Positions 61,429-64,000 of a stretch of 64,000 nt of DNA are shown one piece after another; position 1 is the first letter of the stretch; each line of letters begins with the position of its first letter. Source of the stretch: Acidobacteriota bacterium (GTDB taxonomy: Bacteria; Acidobacteriota; Vicinamibacteria; Fen-336); contig WYBL01000069.1 of the NCBI GenBank assembly GCA_011526565.1, positions 1-64,000 on the forward strand. The letters run 5' to 3'. The notes under the pieces were generated by a model that was not told the origin of the DNA, did not search any database, and saw only the letters and a program-made list of their open reading frames with translations. Both the position numbers and the translations under genes were made by a program.

Positions 61429-62805
61429 ATGGGAGACACCCGCCGGATCCTGATCGTCGACGACGAGCCGTCGATGCGCGAGATGCTCGCCATCATGCTG
61501 CGCAAGGAGGGCTACGCCATCGAGACCGCCGAGGGCCGCGTGGCCGCCGCGGCCGCCCTCGCGCGCGCGCCCGCCGACGCGGTGATCACCGACGTCCGCC
61601 TCGGCGACGGCGACGGCATCGAGATCCTGCGCCACGTCAAGGCCGCCTCGCCGGAGACCGTCGTCATCGTGATGACCGCCTACGGCTCGACCGAGACGGC
61701 CGTGGCAGCCCTGAAGCTGGGCGCCCACGACTACCTGGTCAAGCCCTTCGACGTCGACGAACTGAAGATCGTCCTGCGCAACGCGCTCGAGCGGCAGCGG
61801 CTGCAGGAGGAGAACCGGATCCTCAAGGCGGAGTTCCGCTCGCGGGCGGGGCTCGACCGCATCCTCGGCGTGTCGCCGGCGATGACCGCGCTGTTCGAGA
61901 TGATCCGCTCCGTGGCGTCCACCACCTCGACGGTGCTGATCACGGGCGAGAGCGGGACCGGCAAGGAGCTGGTGGCCAAGGCCCTCCACGCCCAGTCGCC
62001 GCGCCAGGGCGCGCCGTTCGTGTCCGTCAACTGCGGGGCGCTGACCGAGACGCTGCTGGAGAGCGAGCTGTTCGGCCACGTGCGCGGCGCGTTCACCGAC
62101 GCTCACCAGAGCCGCAAGGGCCTGTTCGAGGCGGCCCACCGCGGCACGCTGTTCCTCGACGAGGTGGGCGAGACCACCCCGGCGATGCAGGTCAAGCTGC
62201 TGCGCGCGCTCCAGGAGAAGCGCATCCGCCGCGTGGGCGGCACCGAGGAGACCGAAGTCGACGTCCGCATCATCGCGGCGACCAACCGCTCGCTCGAGCA
62301 GCTCGTCGCCGAGGGGCGCTTCCGCGAGGACCTCTTCTACCGGCTGAGCGTGATCCCGATCCGGCTGCCCCCGCTGCGCGAGCGGCGGGAGGACGTGCCG
62401 CTGCTCGCGGCCCACTTCCTCGAGCGCTTCGCCCGGGAGATGGGCAAGGGGGTCACCCACCTGTCGGAGGAGGCGCTTGCGCGCCTCCAGGTCCACGACT
62501 GGCCCGGCAACGTCCGCGAGCTGGAGAACGTGATGGAGCGCGCCGTGGCCCTCGAGACCTCGCCCGTGGTGCTGCCCGAGCGGCTGCCGCGCGATCTCGG
62601 CCGGCCGCGGCCGGCCGCCTCGGGGGCCGTCGAGCCGCACGAGGGCTTCGACCTCGACGCGTACCTTCGCGACGAGGAAGCCCGGCTGCTGCGTCTCGCC
62701 CTCGAGAAGGGGGCCGGGGACCGGTCCCAGGCGGCCCGGCTCCTGGGCGTCTCGGCCCGTTCCCTCCGCTACCTGATCGGGAAGCATCAGCTCGGCGAGG
62801 CGTGA
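61429..62805 (+). CDS. pilR: PilR-type sigma-54-dependent response regulator
   Basis: 458 residues. Receiver domain with Asp55 ([11 protein letters not shown]) and acidic pocket [11 protein letters not shown]+ domain: Walker A GESGTGKE (173-180), L1 loop GAFTDA (220-225; normally GAFTGA), Walker B LFLDEVGE (241-248). C-terminal Fis-type [21 protein letters not shown]. Activates sigma-54 RNA polymerase; the target is the pilA promoter directly downstream. Asp for Gly in the sigma-54 contact loop occurs in some natural activators. Confidence 0.95.
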   Translation: MGDTRRILIVDDEPSMREMLAIMLRKEGYAIETAEGRVAAAAALARAPADAVITDVRLGDGDGIEILRHVKAASPETVVIVMTAYGSTETAVAALKLGAHDYLVKPFDVDELKIVLRNALERQRLQEENRILKAEFRSRAGLDRILGVSPAMTALFEMIRSVASTTSTVLITGESGTGKELVAKALHAQSPRQGAPFVSVNCGALTETLLESELFGHVRGAFTDAHQSRKGLFEAAHRGTLFLDEVGETTPAMQVKLLRALQEKRIRRVGGTEETEVDVRIIAATNRSLEQLVAEGRFREDLFYRLSVIPIRLPPLRERREDVPLLAAHFLERFAREMGKGVTHLSEEALARLQVHDWPGNVRELENVMERAVALETSPVVLPERLPRDLGRPRPAASGAVEPHEGFDLDAYLRDEEARLLRLALEKGAGDRSQAARLLGVSARSLRYLIGKHQLGEA

Positions 62806-62837
62806 CAAAAATTGAATGCAGAGACAATTTTTGTCAC
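62802..62837. promoter_or_regulatory. 13-bp inverted repeat with TGTC motifs, likely PilR enhancer site
   Basis: GTGACAAAAATTG and CAATTTTTGTCAC are perfect arms around a 10-nt loop. The region overlaps the pilR stop codon and lies 55-90 bp before the sigma-54 promoter. TGTC occurs at 62832 and again at 62847, and GACA at 62804 and 62823. In Pseudomonas, PilR recognises repeated (C/G)TGTC motifs, which favours an enhancer role. The hairpin might also act as a weak terminator for pilR. Confidence 0.55.
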
Positions 62838-62891
62838 CGTGATCTGTGTCACTAACCGTTTGGAATCAATGACTTGGCGCTCGTCCTGGGA

Positions 62892-62907
62892 TGGCATGTT
62901 GGTTGCT
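62892..62907 (+). promoter_or_regulatory. Sigma-54 promoter of pilA
   Basis: TGGCAT-N5-TTGCT matches the sigma-54 consensus TGGCAC-N5-TTGCW. The invariant GG (62893-62894) and GC (62905-62906) are separated by the required 10 bp. Predicted start of transcription near 62918, about 40 nt before the pilA ATG. Confidence 0.85.
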
Positions 62908-62956
62908 CTAGGTGGCGTGCAAGCCAGTCACTGGCAACCAAGGAGATCCTAGGACA

Positions 62957-63469
62957 ATGAAGAATCAGAAGGGTTTCACCCTCATCGAGCTGCTGATCGT
63001 GGTCGCGATCATCGGCATCATCGCCGCGATCGCCATCCCGAGCCTCCTCCGCGCCCGCATCTCGGCCAACGAGTCCGGCGCGATGGGTGACTCGCGCTCG
63101 GTGGGTTCGTCGGAGGTCGCCTACTCCTCGAACAACGGCGGCGCGTTCGGTCAGATCTCGTGCCTGGGCACGCCCGCGTCCTGCGGCTTCGCCGGCGGGA
63201 CCACGGCGTTCCTCGACACCGCGATCACCGGCATGGGCGCGAAGAGCGGCTACAACCGCTCGTTCGAGTCGGGCACGACGCTCGCCGGCTCGGTGGACAC
63301 GAACGGCATCGACGGCTTCGTGTACCACGCCACCCCGATCACCGTGGCCCAGACCGGCAACAAGGGCTTCGGTATCGACGGCTCGGGCCTGATCTGCTTC
63401 ACGACCGACGGCACGCTGGTTCCGTCGGCCGGTGGCCGCCTGTCGACCACCTGCAACCCGGTCAAGTAG
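62957..63469 (+). CDS. pilA: Type IV major pilin (copy 1)
   Basis: 170-residue prepilin. Short leader MKNQKG is cut before Phe1, giving FTLIELLIVVAIIGIIAAIA with Glu5 as required for assembly. The alpha-1 helix continues into SLLRARISANES. The globular domain has four Cys: the pair in SCLGTPASCG and those in LICFTT and STTCNPVK, compatible with two disulfides including a C-terminal D-loop. AAGGAG lies 11 nt before the ATG. Processing needs PilD, not in this window. Directly controlled by the sigma-54 promoter upstream. Confidence 0.95.
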   Translation: MKNQKGFTLIELLIVVAIIGIIAAIAIPSLLRARISANESGAMGDSRSVGSSEVAYSSNNGGAFGQISCLGTPASCGFAGGTTAFLDTAITGMGAKSGYNRSFESGTTLAGSVDTNGIDGFVYHATPITVAQTGNKGFGIDGSGLICFTTDGTLVPSAGGRLSTTCNPVK

Positions 63470-63479
63470 CAGACCCCAT

Positions 63480-63510
63480 GCGGCCGGCAGGCGCTGCGCC
63501 TGCCGGCCGC
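63480..63510 (+). promoter_or_regulatory. 14-bp perfect hairpin between the two pilin genes
   Basis: GCGGCCGGCAGGCG pairs perfectly with CGCCTGCCGGCCGC around a CTG loop, 10 nt after the pilA stop and 30 nt before the second pilin. No T-run follows, so it is unlikely to be a full intrinsic terminator. It could stabilise the pilA mRNA or reduce read-through into copy 2. Confidence 0.7.
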
Positions 63511-63539
63511 CGTATCGCCAACGGGCAAGGAGCCTCACC

Positions 63540-64000
63540 GTGCAAAGGCAACGCGGTTTCACGCTGATCGAACTGCTGATCGTGGTCGCGATCATCGGCA
63601 TCATCGCCGCGATCGCCATCCCGAGCCTGCTGCGGGCCCGGATCTCGGCCAACGAGTCGGCCGCGATGGGCGACTCGCGGTCGGTCGGCTCCGCCGAACA
63701 CGCCTACGCCTCGTCCAACGGCATGGCCTACGGCGTCATCTCGTGCCTCGGCACACCCAGCTCCTGCGGGTTCTTCGCATCCACGACGCCGTTCGTCGAC
63801 ACCGCGATCGCGGGGCTCGGCGCCAAGAGCGGCTATAACCGCTCCTTCGTCCCGGGCGTGAACATGGCCGGCACCATGGATACCGACGGCATCGATTCCT
63901 ACCTGTACATCGCCACGCCCACGACCGTGTTGCAGACCGGAAACAAGGGCTTCGGCATCGACGCCTCCGGGATGATCTGCTTCACGACCGACGGCTCGGC
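63540..64000 (+). CDS. Type IV pilin paralogue (copy 2, 3' end outside window)
   Basis: 153 codons visible, GTG start at 63540 with AAGGAG seven bases upstream. Leader MQRQRG, then the same mature N-terminus as copy 1 (FTLIELLIVVAIIGIIAAIA). The globular part aligns over its whole visible length: SCLGTPSSCG, GAKSGYNRSF, GNKGFGID, MICFTTDG. Differences are concentrated in the exposed parts, for example SSTEVAYSSNNGG-like versus AEHAYASSNGM. A 56-bp block (63573-63628) is identical to 62990-63045. Minor or alternative pilin; the C-terminus lies outside the window. Confidence 0.92.
   Translation, partial: MQRQRGFTLIELLIVVAIIGIIAAIAIPSLLRARISANESAAMGDSRSVGSAEHAYASSNGMAYGVISCLGTPSSCGFFASTTPFVDTAIAGLGAKSGYNRSFVPGVNMAGTMDTDGIDSYLYIATPTTVLQTGNKGFGIDASGMICFTTDGS

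Noticed and set aside
62802..62837. Classical rho-independent terminator after pilR
   Set aside because: The T-run lies within the right arm rather than after it and the stem is A/T-rich; position upstream of a sigma-54 promoter and TGTC motifs fit an enhancer better, though a weak terminator role is not excluded.

Overview
This is a gene-dense, very GC-rich bacterial chromosome segment with about 57 protein genes. I see no tRNA, rRNA, CRISPR array, insertion sequence or phage gene. The organism is Gram-negative: there is a complete Kdo supply pathway, a LapB-like LPS regulator, a PilQ secretin and several lipoproteins. The full type IVa pilus machinery, the pilin style (FTLIELLIVVAIIGIIAAIA, then SLLRARISANES) and the ACAGAGGCAC-type intergenic repeats fit an Acidobacteriota-like lineage best. 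Deltaproteobacterial-grade lineages remain possible, and this assignment is inference.

Layout, left half. 1-2.3 kb: partial histidine phosphatase, stand-alone NuoF-like flavoprotein, ErpA. 2.3-3.3 kb: Lon-substrate-domain protein and a duplicated 121-bp inverted-repeat element. 3.3-11 kb (minus strand): hemerythrin, DUF1475 protein, complete seven-subunit Mrp Na+/H+ antiporter (mnhA-G) and a Na+/Ca2+ exchanger, coupled into a likely ten-gene operon. 11-18 kb: double-PDZ protein, EI24 membrane protein, glgC, pyrophosphatase, FHA/zinc-ribbon protein, a hyperacidic 95-residue protein, lipA, SGNH hydrolase. 18-24 kb: cysteine desulfurase, NAD-salvage pair (nicotinamidase-like and pncB), a glycosyltransferase-like membrane protein, SAM hydroxide adenosyltransferase. 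24-28.5 kb: thiolase, crotonase, acyl-CoA dehydrogenase and glpX.

Right half. 28.8-37.3 kb is pilMNOPQ followed by two lipoproteins, a TPR/proline-rich protein and a roadblock protein. 37.3-41.2 kb carries accB, accC, folD and an extended coaE. 41.2-48.5 kb (minus strand) is a Kdo/LPS operon: kdsB, pyrG, kdsA, a membrane protein, kdsD, kdsC, lapB. From 48.5 kb to the end is a second pilus block: pilB, pilT, pilC, pilS, pilR and two tandem pilin genes. Three YfhO-like membrane proteins are interleaved with it. A textbook sigma-54 promoter lies between pilR and the first pilin, so the PilS/PilR and sigma-54 control loop can be read directly from the sequence.

Most operon genes overlap by 4 nt (ATGA or GTGA), indicating translational coupling. 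Several genes lack a Shine-Dalgarno sequence and instead have a TAGNNT-like -10 box 6-10 nt before the start codon, suggesting leaderless or near-leaderless mRNAs. In five cases the TAG of that box is also the upstream gene's stop codon. The least explained items are the YfhO trio tied to the pilus genes, the divergent YfhO pair sharing a palindromic -10, the hyperacidic protein, the CoaE extension and the lipoprotein/TPR/roadblock block after pilQ.
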